Origin: Candidatus Nitrotoga sp. CP45
GTDB taxonomy: Bacteria > Pseudomonadota > Gammaproteobacteria > Burkholderiales > Gallionellaceae
Direction: 5' to 3'
Length of the DNA: 53,861 nt
Assembly: GCA_945874105.1 (NCBI GenBank)
Contig: CAMCFJ010000019.1
Location: 1-53,861, forward strand
The notes under the pieces: model-generated
Told to the model about the DNA's origin: nothing
Database searches by the model: none
What the model saw: only the letters and a program-made list of their open reading frames with translations
Shown: positions 44,655-53,861 of the stretch, one piece after another
Layout of the letters: each line of letters opens with the position of its first letter
Position numbering within the stretch: the stretch's first letter is position 1
Translations under genes and position numbers: made by a program

Positions 44655-47410
44655 GGCGGTATCACCAGTACTGCGGGTGCTTGCACGGTAAATTCAACGC
44701 TGAACCGAGCGCCCGCACCGGGTACCGAGTCAATCACCAAGATGCCGTCGAGCTGATGGTTCATGTCAGTTACCAGTTGCAGACCGAGCGAGGCTTTGCG
44801 CTTGTCCTCAAAGTCGGGGGACAGGCCCGCACCGGTGTCGCTCACGCGCAAGCTCCAGCGGCCATCAGCGGGTTTGTCTTGGTCGTTGGCGGGTTGCAAC
44901 TCCACGCTCACTTCACCTGTTTGTCCCTCGGGGAAACCATGTTTCAGGCAATTGGAGACCAACTCGTTGAGCAGCAGCCCCGCCGCCGTGGCTTGGTCCA
45001 TGCCAGCCTGCACCGAGCCCAGGTTCAAAGTGAGCCGCACCGAGTCGCAGTTTAGCTCTTGGGCCTTGAACGCCTGTGTCGCAACTTGACTCAAATAAAC
45101 CCCTAAATCCACTGACGCAAAGGTGCCAGAACGGTACAGGGACTCATGCAACTGCGCCATGGTGCGGATACGACCGCGCATGTAGCCGAGCACCTCTTTG
45201 GTATCGGCTACCACGCAGCGACCGGCCTCCAGGCGCAGCAGGCTGGTGATGACTTGCAGGTTGTTCTTGACGCGGTGGTGGACTTCTTTGAGCAGGGCGT
45301 CTTTGTCTTGGAGCGCGGCCAGCAAAGCGAGCGCCGCCTGTTTGCGACTGGTGATATCCGTATGCGTGCCGATCACCCGCAGCGCTTTGCCGGCGGCATC
45401 ACGCTCGACCACCACGCCACGGTCAAGAATCCATTTCCAACTGCCATCCTTGCAGCTGACGCGGTGCTCATTGACATAATGGGGTGTCGTGCCGTCGAGA
45501 TGCGCCTGCACATCGGCCATGACCTTTGCCATGTCATCGGGATGAATGCGCTTGCTCCATTCGTCCAGGCTGCTACCAATCTCGTCTCCCGCGAAGCCGA
45601 GCATCGTTTTCCAGCGCGTGCTAAAGAACACGCTGCTCTCCGGGACGTTCCAGTCCCAGAGTCCATCGCCGGAGCCTTCGATGGCGAATTTCCAGCGAAA
45701 CTCGCTCTCGCGCAGTGCTTCATCGGCCTGTTTGCGCTCGGTGATGTCATAAAAGGCAACCACGTGTTCACCGGTATATCCACCTTCAATAGCTGAAGCG
45801 GATACCATGAAGTAACGTTCTAATCCATCTTTACACTGAATTTTTAATTCGATAGGCACGAATGGTTGGCTTGTACGTTTTGCTTCTTCTAGACTTTTCT
45901 GCCATTTGTCGGCAACCCATTGGCGATACTGTGGGTCTGGGTAAGCATATGGCCACCAGTCTGCTATGGTAGGTATGTCCTCTAATGTATAGCCAATCTG
46001 GCGAATGAAAGCATTGTTCAGATAAGTGATGTTTCCTTGTTCATCATTGAGAGCGAGAGGTACTGGCGATGCATCAACTGTGGCACGTTGTCTGTATATA
46101 CTCTTCGTTAGTTCGACTTCAGCTTGTTTGCGCTCGGTGATGTCACTATAGGTACCGACATAATGAGTGACGACATTGTCCTCATTCTTTACTGTGGAGA
46201 TGGTGAGCCAGTGGAGTCTTGTTTCTCCGCTCTTGATTCGGTTCCAGATTTCTCCCTGCCACGATCCATTGCTTAGAATACTTTCCCACATCACGGTATA
46301 AAAATGGGCGTCCTGCCGATCTGATTGGATAAAGTTCATATCCCGGCCAACGACTTCTTCAACGGTATAGCCGATGATTTTAGAGAAAGCTGAGTTGGCG
46401 CGTAGCACCACACTATGGGCATCGGTAACAACGATGCCGTCTTGAGTTTCGAAGGCAGCAGCAGCAATACGAAGATCGCTTTCATTTATATTTCGTTCAC
46501 GTTCTAACTCAATAAGGCTGGCTTGTTTTTTAGCCAACCAACCCAGCACACTGTCTTCATTATCCGCAGTAGCATGAATTGCGGTTGATAAACCATCCGT
46601 TCCAATGTTCGATATCAGTGAATATACTTCTTGTGGCGTGCCGCCCAATTGATTTTTTAGACTTGAATAAGTCCGAATTAAAATGAAGGTCAATCCAATT
46701 GCAAATACGATGATTAAGGCGCGTAAATATATTATGGCCATCTCAGCGCTGTTCACTGCGGCGATGGTGTGCATGTCCATCATCGAGATCACGTCGTTAA
46801 TCGGTTTCATGATGGAAGATTTAGCCTGAAGATAGACTTCGTCATGCAGCATTAAAGTTGCTTTGTTGTGTTCAGCTACATTTTCAGCGACAACTGCGGC
46901 TTCACTTAAGCGCATTGCTTCAAATTCAATTTTAGTAAGAGTGTCGGAGTTGGTCTTAGCTGTAGTGAGCTTCTGAATCTCTTGTTCAGAAAAGTCGGCC
47001 TGTCGCATTAAATCAAGTAGAGAAATCAATTGATGGCTGCTAGCGTCTGGCGGTACATCACCAGCAAGAACAAAGTCCCGATATATTTGCTGATACTGCG
47101 CTGGTCGCGGTTTTTTGCCATTGCGAATATCGAGAATATCTTGGTAGTATTTTTTGTAGAGCGGGTTGCCAGTCGCCACATAAATTCGCACCATTTTTGT
47201 CAAGTCCTCTGAGGACTGGCGTAGCTCATCTGTCAGCATGGAGGACTGAATGCGCAATTCGTTGGCTCTATTAACTCGTTCTTCTAACCACACATAGGTA
47301 GCAAACCCCACCGCAATAAGGACGAGCATGCCCATCAACAACCATAGGTTGCGATTGAATGTAGTCGGCGCAAGGTTTTTTATCGCCTTAGATGTTGTTT
47401 TGATGGGCAT
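44651..47410 (-). CDS. Membrane sensor histidine kinase, three PAS domains, HisKA_2
   Basis: 919 residues. Two membrane helices (~22-40 and ~228-247) flank a helical periplasmic sensor. Three PAS/PAC units follow, each ending in a DIT-x-RKQA linker. The HisKA_2 box is KEVHHRVKNNLQVITSLLRLEA, followed by HATPase with LLNELVSNCLKHGF and SDTGAGL. The partner receiver is encoded next. The downstream third (PAS3 and kinase, DNA ~44651-45770) is noticeably GC-richer than the N-terminal two-thirds, with the break near the second DITERKQA linker, so the gene looks like a recombinant mosaic. The kinase core is paralogous to that of 47665-49584. Confidence 0.92.
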   Translation of the reverse strand: MPIKTTSKAIKNLAPTTFNRNLWLLMGMLVLIAVGFATYVWLEERVNRANELRIQSSMLTDELRQSSEDLTKMVRIYVATGNPLYKKYYQDILDIRNGKKPRPAQYQQIYRDFVLAGDVPPDASSHQLISLLDLMRQADFSEQEIQKLTTAKTNSDTLTKIEFEAMRLSEAAVVAENVAEHNKATLMLHDEVYLQAKSSIMKPINDVISMMDMHTIAAVNSAEMAIIYLRALIIVFAIGLTFILIRTYSSLKNQLGGTPQEVYSLISNIGTDGLSTAIHATADNEDSVLGWLAKKQASLIELERERNINESDLRIAAAAFETQDGIVVTDAHSVVLRANSAFSKIIGYTVEEVVGRDMNFIQSDRQDAHFYTVMWESILSNGSWQGEIWNRIKSGETRLHWLTISTVKNEDNVVTHYVGTYSDITERKQAEVELTKSIYRQRATVDASPVPLALNDEQGNITYLNNAFIRQIGYTLEDIPTIADWWPYAYPDPQYRQWVADKWQKSLEEAKRTSQPFVPIELKIQCKDGLERYFMVSASAIEGGYTGEHVVAFYDITERKQADEALRESEFRWKFAIEGSGDGLWDWNVPESSVFFSTRWKTMLGFAGDEIGSSLDEWSKRIHPDDMAKVMADVQAHLDGTTPHYVNEHRVSCKDGSWKWILDRGVVVERDAAGKALRVIGTHTDITSRKQAALALLAALQDKDALLKEVHHRVKNNLQVITSLLRLEAGRCVVADTKEVLGYMRGRIRTMAQLHESLYRSGTFASVDLGVYLSQVATQAFKAQELNCDSVRLTLNLGSVQAGMDQATAAGLLLNELVSNCLKHGFPEGQTGEVSVELQPANDQDKPADGRWSLRVSDTGAGLSPDFEDKRKASLGLQLVTDMNHQLDGILVIDSVPGAGARFSVEFTVQAPAVLVIPP

Positions 47411-47664
47411 AGCCTATAATACGCCTAATGAACGTGACCGTTTTATGACATGCCAACCTATGGAAAATTCAATTTCAGGCTATGCTAAACAAGCCCCAAA
47501 TTTCCTAGATTCCAATTACCAAATATGCGTGATTGTGAAAAGGCAAGTTCAGCTGACCGTGCTCAATGGCCAGACTGACGCGACAAGATTTATAGTGCGA
47601 TAAAGTAGGGGTTGAAAATGCCAGTCATGGCGCGTCTGACTTCATGCTGCCAGGACTCTTTACT

Positions 47665-49584
47665 TCAAACTGGCTTCACACCATATTCTTTGACTGTAAA
47701 TTCCACAAAAAATACAGCTCCTGGCCCGAGTCCAATCTCAAGAGTACCGCCCATCTGAATGGCAAGGCCGTACACTAATTGAAGACCCATGGAAGCTTGA
47801 CGTTTAGCATCAAAACCTATCGGCAGACCCACGCCAGTGTCGCTTACTTGAAATCGCCATTGCGAGCCACCATCCACAGGCTGCAATTCGATGCAGAGTT
47901 CGCCAGCACGACCACGGGGAAATCCATGTTTGAGGCTGTTTGAGATCAACTCATTCACCAAGAGGCCAACCGGCGTGGCCTGATCAATCCCCACTTCAAC
48001 TGAAGCCAAGTTTAGCCGCAATTTAACTGGGGAAAGTTGCTCCCGAAGCGCGTGAAATGACTGGACTGCGAGCCTGTTGATATAAACACCCAAGTCTACT
48101 GATGCAAAGCTACCCGATTGGTAAAGCGACTCGTGCAACAGCGCCATGGATCGGACACGTTCCTGCATGGACTTGAGCGTATACCTGACTTCAGATAACT
48201 CATTGCGCCCGGCCTCCATCCGCAGCAAACTGGAAATTACTTGCAGATTGTTCTTGACCCGATGATGCACTTCATTAAGCAGGACAGTTTTTTCATGTAA
48301 AGATGACTGCGCGGCAATTTCTCTCTGCTTGCGCTCAGAAATGTCTTTGGCTAGTCCCAGATACCCAATAATATTATTGGAGGAATCCATTATTGCTGTG
48401 ACCGAAAGTAATACGGGAAAGCGAGTTCCATCTTTGTGTATATAGATCCACTCGTATTCGTTCGGCAAGTTTCTATGCGATTTTGCAACGAACACATCAA
48501 AACCGAGTTCAATTTGAACACCCAGCTCCTGGGAGAATATCTTGGCTCGTTCTACTACTTCACATGAATCATGAAAAATGGAAGGTGTCACAATGCCAAT
48601 AATATCCTCTGCACGATAGCCCAGCATCTTCTCAGCTGCCGTATTAAAGGAAATGATCACGCCATCAAGCGATGTCGAAATAATTGCCTGAGAGGCATAT
48701 TCCAGAATTGCGTTACGCCAACTCTCTTCACGCAATAGCTTCGCTGCCGTTAGCTTGCTTTCAGTGATATCTCTCATCGAAATCAATTGCCTGACCGTCA
48801 ATTGGCCTTGATCCTGTGATTGCGAGAAAGCCAGATCAACCCAGAGGACAGCTTCACTTTTATGACATATCCGCATCTCAATTTCAAATCCTTGCAGCTC
48901 ACCTTGCATGACTCGATTTAGCTGAGCGAGATACAGAGCAAAATCTTCACAATGGGCGATGGTCTTCAAATCGAGATGATGAAGTAATTGATCCTCAGAA
49001 TAGCCAGTTATCATAGCTAATTTATGATTAACCTGAATGAAACGCCCCGACACCGTGGCGATTTCCGCTATGCCCACTAACGCCTGATCCAAAAGAAATT
49101 GCAAGCTATCACTTCTCTTACGAATTTGCTGAGAAAGGAGTGCTTGCTGCGTTGAATATGACTTCAAAGCGCTCTCACGTTTGATCCACATGCTGGCATC
49201 GACAATCTGGATCAAACAACAAAAGTCACCGCTTTCACAAATGGGAGTGATCGTAATGGATTGCTGGATGCGAGGTTGATTCTTGCCTGTAAGAGGCAAT
49301 GGGTAAAGCGGCAGTGGTGTGTGATGCAACGCATTGGAAATGACTATCGGAAACTTCTGTGTTAGTGAATTATGAATGGCAAATTTAAAAACAGGTGCCA
49401 TACCGTCCCCAAACAGAGTATCAAGCGACTGACCCAAGGCTATTTGGAAGGTAATACCGCTGAATTTTGCAACCCAGTCGTTCCATAACAAAACATGGCC
49501 CTCTGCATTTATCAGGATCACGCCAGAATTAATAGTATTGAATACTGATTCGTAGCTAAAGTTATTGAGGGATACAGGATTCAT
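47665..49584 (-). CDS. Cytoplasmic sensor histidine kinase, PAS domains, HisKA_2
   Basis: 639 residues from ATG 49584; a TTG at 49611 is possible but overlaps the CheC gene. No membrane helix. Three PAS-like units: from YESVFNTINSGVILINAEG, from FLLDQALVGIAEIATVSG, and from AILEYASQAIISTSLDGV ending KDISERKQREIA. The kinase core has NEVHHRVKNNLQVISSLLRMEA, LVNELISNSLKHGFP and SDTGVGLP. It is closely related to the kinase core of the previous gene. It is encoded after cheY- and cheC-like genes, hinting at a link to chemotaxis-style signalling. Confidence 0.9.
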   Translation of the reverse strand: MNPVSLNNFSYESVFNTINSGVILINAEGHVLLWNDWVAKFSGITFQIALGQSLDTLFGDGMAPVFKFAIHNSLTQKFPIVISNALHHTPLPLYPLPLTGKNQPRIQQSITITPICESGDFCCLIQIVDASMWIKRESALKSYSTQQALLSQQIRKRSDSLQFLLDQALVGIAEIATVSGRFIQVNHKLAMITGYSEDQLLHHLDLKTIAHCEDFALYLAQLNRVMQGELQGFEIEMRICHKSEAVLWVDLAFSQSQDQGQLTVRQLISMRDITESKLTAAKLLREESWRNAILEYASQAIISTSLDGVIISFNTAAEKMLGYRAEDIIGIVTPSIFHDSCEVVERAKIFSQELGVQIELGFDVFVAKSHRNLPNEYEWIYIHKDGTRFPVLLSVTAIMDSSNNIIGYLGLAKDISERKQREIAAQSSLHEKTVLLNEVHHRVKNNLQVISSLLRMEAGRNELSEVRYTLKSMQERVRSMALLHESLYQSGSFASVDLGVYINRLAVQSFHALREQLSPVKLRLNLASVEVGIDQATPVGLLVNELISNSLKHGFPRGRAGELCIELQPVDGGSQWRFQVSDTGVGLPIGFDAKRQASMGLQLVYGLAIQMGGTLEIGLGPGAVFFVEFTVKEYGVKPV

Positions 49585-49597
49585 GCAGTGGGTAAAC

Positions 49598-50209
49598 CTA
49601 GAAGCTGGCAATGTATTGATCTACATGCACAAGTAGATTATGAAACGAATGAGAACTAAGCACAAATATCAGACTGCCCCGCGCCTCGTGTTTTTGGATG
49701 GCTAAATCAACGTGCATCACCATCATCATCGGCTGATCCATATTTGCACATAATAATCCCAAAACCTCCTCAGAATTTCCAATCGAGTAACTAGGCAACG
49801 TACTGTTCAGGGTAATATCAAACATGGCTGACATGGCCGACATACAAGCATTCAGAATAATATTGCCTAACTCGCACATTGCCTCTTCTTCAAATTCGAC
49901 TAAATCTTCCAAGTCTAATTGCGACTTCATCATGTCGCGCACTATACTCAGTGTGTTATTTTCATTGAACAGCAATGAGGCTTTAATCTCATATGGACCA
50001 CTAAAGGTTTGCTCTACCATGGTTAGTGGCTTGCTGCCAAATGAAATTAATGCCGTGTTAATTTCAGATGCCGGGACAAATTTAATTTGTGGCACGGACA
50101 ACGCGATTTCATCGCTTACGATCTGACTCAAACTGGCTGCGGCACGACCCGCGCCGATGTTAAAAATCTCCATGAGTGCATCCAGTTGCATTTCAGATAG
50201 TGGATTCAT
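49598..50209 (-). CDS. CheC-family CheY-P phosphatase
   Basis: 203 residues. Two copies of the phosphatase consensus D/S-x3-E-x2-N-x22-P are visible with exact spacing: D10-E14-N17-P40, and a second one with E in the first position (EAMCELGN then 22 residues then P). Such proteins remove phosphate from CheY-like receivers. It is coupled to the receiver gene before it by an ATGA overlap, so that receiver is the likely substrate. No cheA, cheW or cheD gene is in the window. Confidence 0.88.
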   Translation of the reverse strand: MNPLSEMQLDALMEIFNIGAGRAAASLSQIVSDEIALSVPQIKFVPASEINTALISFGSKPLTMVEQTFSGPYEIKASLLFNENNTLSIVRDMMKSQLDLEDLVEFEEEAMCELGNIILNACMSAMSAMFDITLNSTLPSYSIGNSEEVLGLLCANMDQPMMMVMHVDLAIQKHEARGSLIFVLSSHSFHNLLVHVDQYIASF

Positions 50210-50586
50210 ATATTTTCTTCCAAAAAATCAAGTGCCTGTGCCACGGTTTTTTCAGTGATGGGCTTGGGGACAAATTTTGCACCCAATGCAGCAGCTCGAA
50301 TCTGGAAAGCATCCTGAATGTTGGCGGAAAAGATGGCAATGCGGATACCGGGATGCTTGGCGAGTATCTGTTCAGCGGCATCAGTGCCCATTAGTCCAGG
50401 CATATTGATATCCATAGTGCAATAATTTGGCGTATCACTATCCACGCTCGCCAGTGCTTCTTCACCGCTGGCGGCTTCGGTAATGATCCATTGAGGATGC
50501 TTGGCGAGCGCGAGGGAGCGTATCATCAACCGTGATACGCGACTGTCATCGACGACAAGTAATTTTTTAATATCTGCTTGCGACAT
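50206..50586 (-). CDS. CheY-like single-domain response regulator
   Basis: 126 residues, receiver only: D13-D14 in VVDDSRVSR, phospho-site D59 in CTMDINMPGLMG and Lys in FVPKPITE. The cheC-like gene overlaps it by 4 bases. It lies 90 bases downstream of the hybrid kinase gene on the same strand. It may be the output of that kinase, with CheC resetting the signal. Confidence 0.92.
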   Translation of the reverse strand: MSQADIKKLLVVDDSRVSRLMIRSLALAKHPQWIITEAASGEEALASVDSDTPNYCTMDINMPGLMGTDAAEQILAKHPGIRIAIFSANIQDAFQIRAAALGAKFVPKPITEKTVAQALDFLEENI

Positions 50587-50676
50587 ATATTCCTTTCAAA
50601 TTTTTACTTACGTAAATTTATTTAAATCTTTTAGACATCATCAGCTATAAAAATAGATGCAGTTATTTTCAATTTT

Positions 50677-53600
50677 TCAGGCCAAACAAGCTTTTTGAAT
50701 TCTTTCTGATGCATCGTTAAATACCGCATCCAAACATTCGACAAGTGTGGCGCATGTCTGTGTATCACCTGCACGTCCGGCAGCTTCCAGCTTGTGACAC
50801 AGCTCACCCAGCCGCATTGCCCCAACAGTACGTGCAGCTGATTTTAAATTGTGTGCCACGTTAGTCACTATGTCGGTCTCGCTATCTGCCATGGCAGTTC
50901 TAATGGCGGCAACTTGCCCTTGCGAATTCAGCAAAAATTTCTCTAACAAGCGATGGTACATTTCGGCATTGCCGTCCACCAAGCCAAGGAGCGTCGCTGC
51001 ATCCCAAACTGCGGTCAAACCCGTCGTTTGCTCTTCCGGGGCTTCTTCTGATGCCAAATTATTCGTAAACAACCCGGCCGCTTTATCCGAAGATTCCCCC
51101 TGAATTTTTTCTGCCAACTCCGCTGTTAGTGGCAGCCACTTGGCCAATGTCCGCTCCAATTCATTCAGGCGCAGCGGTTTGGATAGGTAGCCGTCCATAC
51201 CGCTCTCCAGGCAGTGCCTGGATTCGCCCTTCATCGCATTGGCGGTAATAGCGATAATCGGCAAGCGCATACCATCTGGTTCAGCTTTGCGGATAGCTGC
51301 TGTCAGCTCAAAACCATCCATATTTGGCATATGGCAGTCAGTCAGCAGCAGGGCATAGCGGCCACTGCGCCACATGTTCAGTGCTATCAGGCCATCTGTG
51401 GCAACTTCGGCTCTGAAGCCCAATATGTGCAATTGCTTCTGCATCACCTCAAGGTTGATTTCATTGTCTTCCGCCAACAAGATAAGTTGGCCGGTAAGCG
51501 CGGCCTCATCAACGCTCGGAACACTTCTCCTCAGCCTCGGGGGTTCATGTTGGGTCCGATTGGCGATATCGGAAGCAGTAAACCGCCCGCTGGCAAGTCC
51601 CACCCCATAAATCAGGTCATCGTAGAGCAATGGGCTGGCCTGGATTTCGATTTCATTGATGTGGGATTCGCCACTCAACATTGTTAACCGAACGACACTG
51701 ACTCCCGCTGGCCAAGCTGGTTCGTCACCATTTGGCGTTACATCCTGTCCAAGCAGAATAACTGTTGTTATCGTTGCATTCTGCAATTTCTGCAATTGCT
51801 GACGGGCTGCAGCAAGATCGTCCGTCACGGTAACTTTGGCACCCACGGCCATTAAATAAGCTGACACGATTTCAACAGTGCACGCATCGTGGGTCACGGC
51901 CAGCACGTGCACCCCGGCCAAGCTTTGTTCTACCGGCAAAGCATGGCCAGACGCAAGTTCTTGCAGTGGCAGCTCGACAGTAAATTGAGAACCCTCTCCA
52001 ATGGAGCTGCACACCGATATTGATCCGCCCATGAGATCAATCAACTTTTTGCTGATGCTCAAACCTAGACCGGTGCCGCCGAATTTTCGTGCGGTGCTTA
52101 CGTCGGATTGGCAAAATGGCTGAAAGAGCTTGCCCAGTGACTCTGGGTTTATGCCAATGCCATTATCAATAATGTGGAACTGCACGCCGGGATGTCCATT
52201 GGCCAAATTACACGGATCGACGCGCAGCATAACCCGACCGGGTCGTCTTCCCTCTTGATTACTAGTGAACTTGATAGCATTACCAAGCAGGTTAAGGAGC
52301 ACCTGGCGCAGCCGGTTAGGGTCAGAAATAATCCGTTGCGGGAGATCAGGAGAAACAAATACATTGAGTTTGATGGAGTTTGCGGTTGAGGCGGTGAACA
52401 TAAGTTGCGCCACACTCTCGGCCACCTTGCGCAGGTTGGTTGGTATGTTTTCGATCGACAGCATACCAGCCTCTACCTTGGAGTAATCCAGGATGTCATT
52501 CAGGATGTTCAACAAGGCCAGCGAAGAATTGTGGATGATGCCAACCATGCGGTCCTGTTCTGGATTGAGTTTAGTCATATACAGAATATCGGCCATACCT
52601 ACTATGCCGTTCATAGGCGTGCGGATTTCGTGGCTCATGTTGGCCAGAAACGCAGACTTGGCAAGATAACTGGCGTTTGCGATTTCTTCGATATGCTTGC
52701 GTTCAGTAATGTCGGTGCGTATCGCGATGTACTCCAGAGGCTTTCCATCCTCCCCCATAAACGCGACAACGGTGCTGTCTACCCAATATAAATGGCCATC
52801 CTTGGCACGGTTACGCAATTCACCTTGCCATACTTCTCCCCGACAAATCGTTTTATACATGTTTTTGAAAAACGCCTTGGGATGATACCCGGAGTTCAGA
52901 ATATTGTGATTCTGTCCTAATAGCTCTTCACGAGAATAGCCGCTGATTTCGAGGAATCTGTCGTTGGCATAGGTAATTTTTCCATACAGGTCGGACACAC
53001 TTACGATTGAATGCTGGTCTAACACAAATTTTTGTTGCTCGAGAGCACGTAAGGTGCTTTGCGCTAAGTGAACGGATATTTGCAACGCCGATGTTTTAGT
53101 CCTCACCATTTCTTCAAGGTGCTCACGGTACTGTTGTAGTTCCAGTTCGACGACTTTGCGATCTGTGATGTCGCGCACGGTTCCAATAAAAGAAATCTTG
53201 CCACCGAATTGGGATTTAGTCACCGACAGGTTCATGGGAAACACGCTACCATCTTGGCGCTGGCCTTCTAACTCACGCTGAAAGCAGAACGATTGTCCAA
53301 TGCCCTTGTTCACGTTACGCTGCAGGTAGCCATCATGCTGGCTCCGGTTGGGCTCAGGCATCAGCATGCTTACGTTGCATCCAAGCACCTCTTCAGATTG
53401 ATAGCCAAAAATATTGCAAGCTGCCTTGTTGAAAAAACCAATCTCTCCTCGTTCATTAATGGTGATAATGCCGTCCACCATGTTTTCCAATATGAGTTGG
53501 TTATACAGTGATGCCTCGGCTAGTTTTACATCCGCCTGTTTTTTATACAGGGCCATCTCAACCACGGTGCGCAGTTCTCGCTCAGAAAATGGCTTGTGGA

Positions 53601-53861
53601 TGTAACCATAGGGCTCGGCAAGCTTGGCGCGGGCGAGGATGTCATCTGTAGCAAACGCCGTGAGAAATATGACTGGCAGAGAATATTGCGTGCGGAGGAT
53701 TTGAGCGACTTTAATGCCGTCCATGGCTCCGGCCAGTTGAATGTCCATCAATACCAGATCCGGCTTAAGCTCCCCGGCCAGGATGATGGCTTGTTCACCC
53801 AGAGCGGTGTGCCCTACCGGGTCGTAGCCCAGGTCTTCAAGTTGCTGTTGGATATCGCGGG
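50677..53861 (-). CDS. Large hybrid histidine kinase (Rec-PAS-PAS-HisKA-HATPase-Rec-HPt), 5' end beyond window
   Basis: The frame stays open to the right edge, so more than 1,060 residues are visible and the start is missing. Order: a receiver with LVLMDIQLAGAMDG and HKPFSE; PAS 1 with MLMPEPNRSQHDGYL, an FixL-like loop; a coiled linker; PAS 2 ending DITERKHIEE; HisKA with MSHEIRTPMNGIVGM; HATPase with NLLGNAIKFTSN, DNGIGI and GTGLGLS; a degenerate middle region; a receiver with LLTDCHMPNMDG and LSKPLRL; and a C-terminal HPt with AHNLKSAARTVGA. A full phosphorelay in one cytoplasmic protein. It reads into cheY-cheC. Confidence 0.94.
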   Translation of the reverse strand, partial: RDIQQQLEDLGYDPVGHTALGEQAIILAGELKPDLVLMDIQLAGAMDGIKVAQILRTQYSLPVIFLTAFATDDILARAKLAEPYGYIHKPFSERELRTVVEMALYKKQADVKLAEASLYNQLILENMVDGIITINERGEIGFFNKAACNIFGYQSEEVLGCNVSMLMPEPNRSQHDGYLQRNVNKGIGQSFCFQRELEGQRQDGSVFPMNLSVTKSQFGGKISFIGTVRDITDRKVVELELQQYREHLEEMVRTKTSALQISVHLAQSTLRALEQQKFVLDQHSIVSVSDLYGKITYANDRFLEISGYSREELLGQNHNILNSGYHPKAFFKNMYKTICRGEVWQGELRNRAKDGHLYWVDSTVVAFMGEDGKPLEYIAIRTDITERKHIEEIANASYLAKSAFLANMSHEIRTPMNGIVGMADILYMTKLNPEQDRMVGIIHNSSLALLNILNDILDYSKVEAGMLSIENIPTNLRKVAESVAQLMFTASTANSIKLNVFVSPDLPQRIISDPNRLRQVLLNLLGNAIKFTSNQEGRRPGRVMLRVDPCNLANGHPGVQFHIIDNGIGINPESLGKLFQPFCQSDVSTARKFGGTGLGLSISKKLIDLMGGSISVCSSIGEGSQFTVELPLQELASGHALPVEQSLAGVHVLAVTHDACTVEIVSAYLMAVGAKVTVTDDLAAARQQLQKLQNATITTVILLGQDVTPNGDEPAWPAGVSVVRLTMLSGESHINEIEIQASPLLYDDLIYGVGLASGRFTASDIANRTQHEPPRLRRSVPSVDEAALTGQLILLAEDNEINLEVMQKQLHILGFRAEVATDGLIALNMWRSGRYALLLTDCHMPNMDGFELTAAIRKAEPDGMRLPIIAITANAMKGESRHCLESGMDGYLSKPLRLNELERTLAKWLPLTAELAEKIQGESSDKAAGLFTNNLASEEAPEEQTTGLTAVWDAATLLGLVDGNAEMYHRLLEKFLLNSQGQVAAIRTAMADSETDIVTNVAHNLKSAARTVGAMRLGELCHKLEAAGRAGDTQTCATLVECLDAVFNDASERIQKACLA

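Noticed and set aside
44103-44756. 217-codon plus-strand open frame
   Set aside because: Opposite the receiver gene and the end of the sensor kinase; explained by the GC-rich codon pattern of those genes.

Overview
This window reads as a chromosomal segment of a moderate-GC betaproteobacterium, most likely from the Nitrosomonadales (Gallionellaceae-like). That placement is an inference from gene content and order: the dacA-dat-ybeD-lipB-lipA run, nth followed by a DUF1841 gene, the flhDC-motAB block and many PAS-rich sensor kinases. No rRNA, tRNA, CRISPR array or prophage was recognised.

Layout. (1) 1-1665: the edge of a polysaccharide locus, with a frameshifted IS200/IS605-type transposase gene, the 3' stump of a UDP-glucuronate 4-epimerase gene, and an intact ArnA-dehydrogenase-domain-like UDP-glucuronate decarboxylase. 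(2) 1952-4667: molybdenum cofactor genes mogA > and < moaC-moaE-moaD-(decayed mobB piece)-(decayed moaD)-mobB, showing an old tandem duplication. (3) 5014-6607: a tight operon nth-DUF1841-cob(I)alamin adenosyltransferase. (4) 7200-25520: an 18-kb surface-polysaccharide locus on the + strand. It holds an ABC exporter (Wzm/Wzt with a C-terminal glycan-recognition domain), three successive proteins with coiled-coil regions (GSCFA, sulfotransferase, methyltransferase-GT2 fusion), an AT-rich gtr-like cassette, GDP-fucose synthesis (gmd, fcl), more glycosyltransferases, a WcaJ/WbaP-type initiating phosphotransferase and two membrane proteins. Many junctions are 4-base ATGA or GTGA overlaps, so the genes are probably co-translated. 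(5) 25749-35385: housekeeping genes: a BtuF-like binding protein, DAHP synthase, a HAD 5'-nucleotidase, argB, a PCuAC copper chaperone, an HDOD protein, a PBP5-type carboxypeptidase, dat, ybeD, lipB and lipA. Two MITE-like palindromic elements sit here, each with candidate target-site duplications. (6) 35613-39398: a secreted small protein of unknown function, then motB, motA, flhC and flhD (all minus), with a 130-bp direct duplication upstream of flhD. (7) 40057-53861: a signalling island. It has a NarX-like kinase with a degenerate receiver, a NarL-type regulator, a diguanylate cyclase, two HisKA_2 kinases, a CheC phosphatase, two stand-alone receivers and a large hybrid kinase that runs off the right edge.

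How the genes fit together. The most unusual part is the exporter-linked trio at 9337-13459. Two neighbouring proteins of unrelated enzymatic class end in the same 14-residue coiled-coil repeat (42 bp at DNA level, three copies each), and the third carries a central coiled coil of similar flavour. Next to a Wzt with a C-terminal recognition domain, this suggests a membrane-side complex that caps or modifies the glycan chain end. The model is the coiled-coil chain-length ruler of the WbdD system, but here with sulfation and possibly acylation. That role is inferred. The window is also rich in genome wear: IS and MITE insertions, a gmd fragment far from the intact gmd, an internally deleted ORF6N relic between gmd and fcl, and a composition break inside a sensor kinase.
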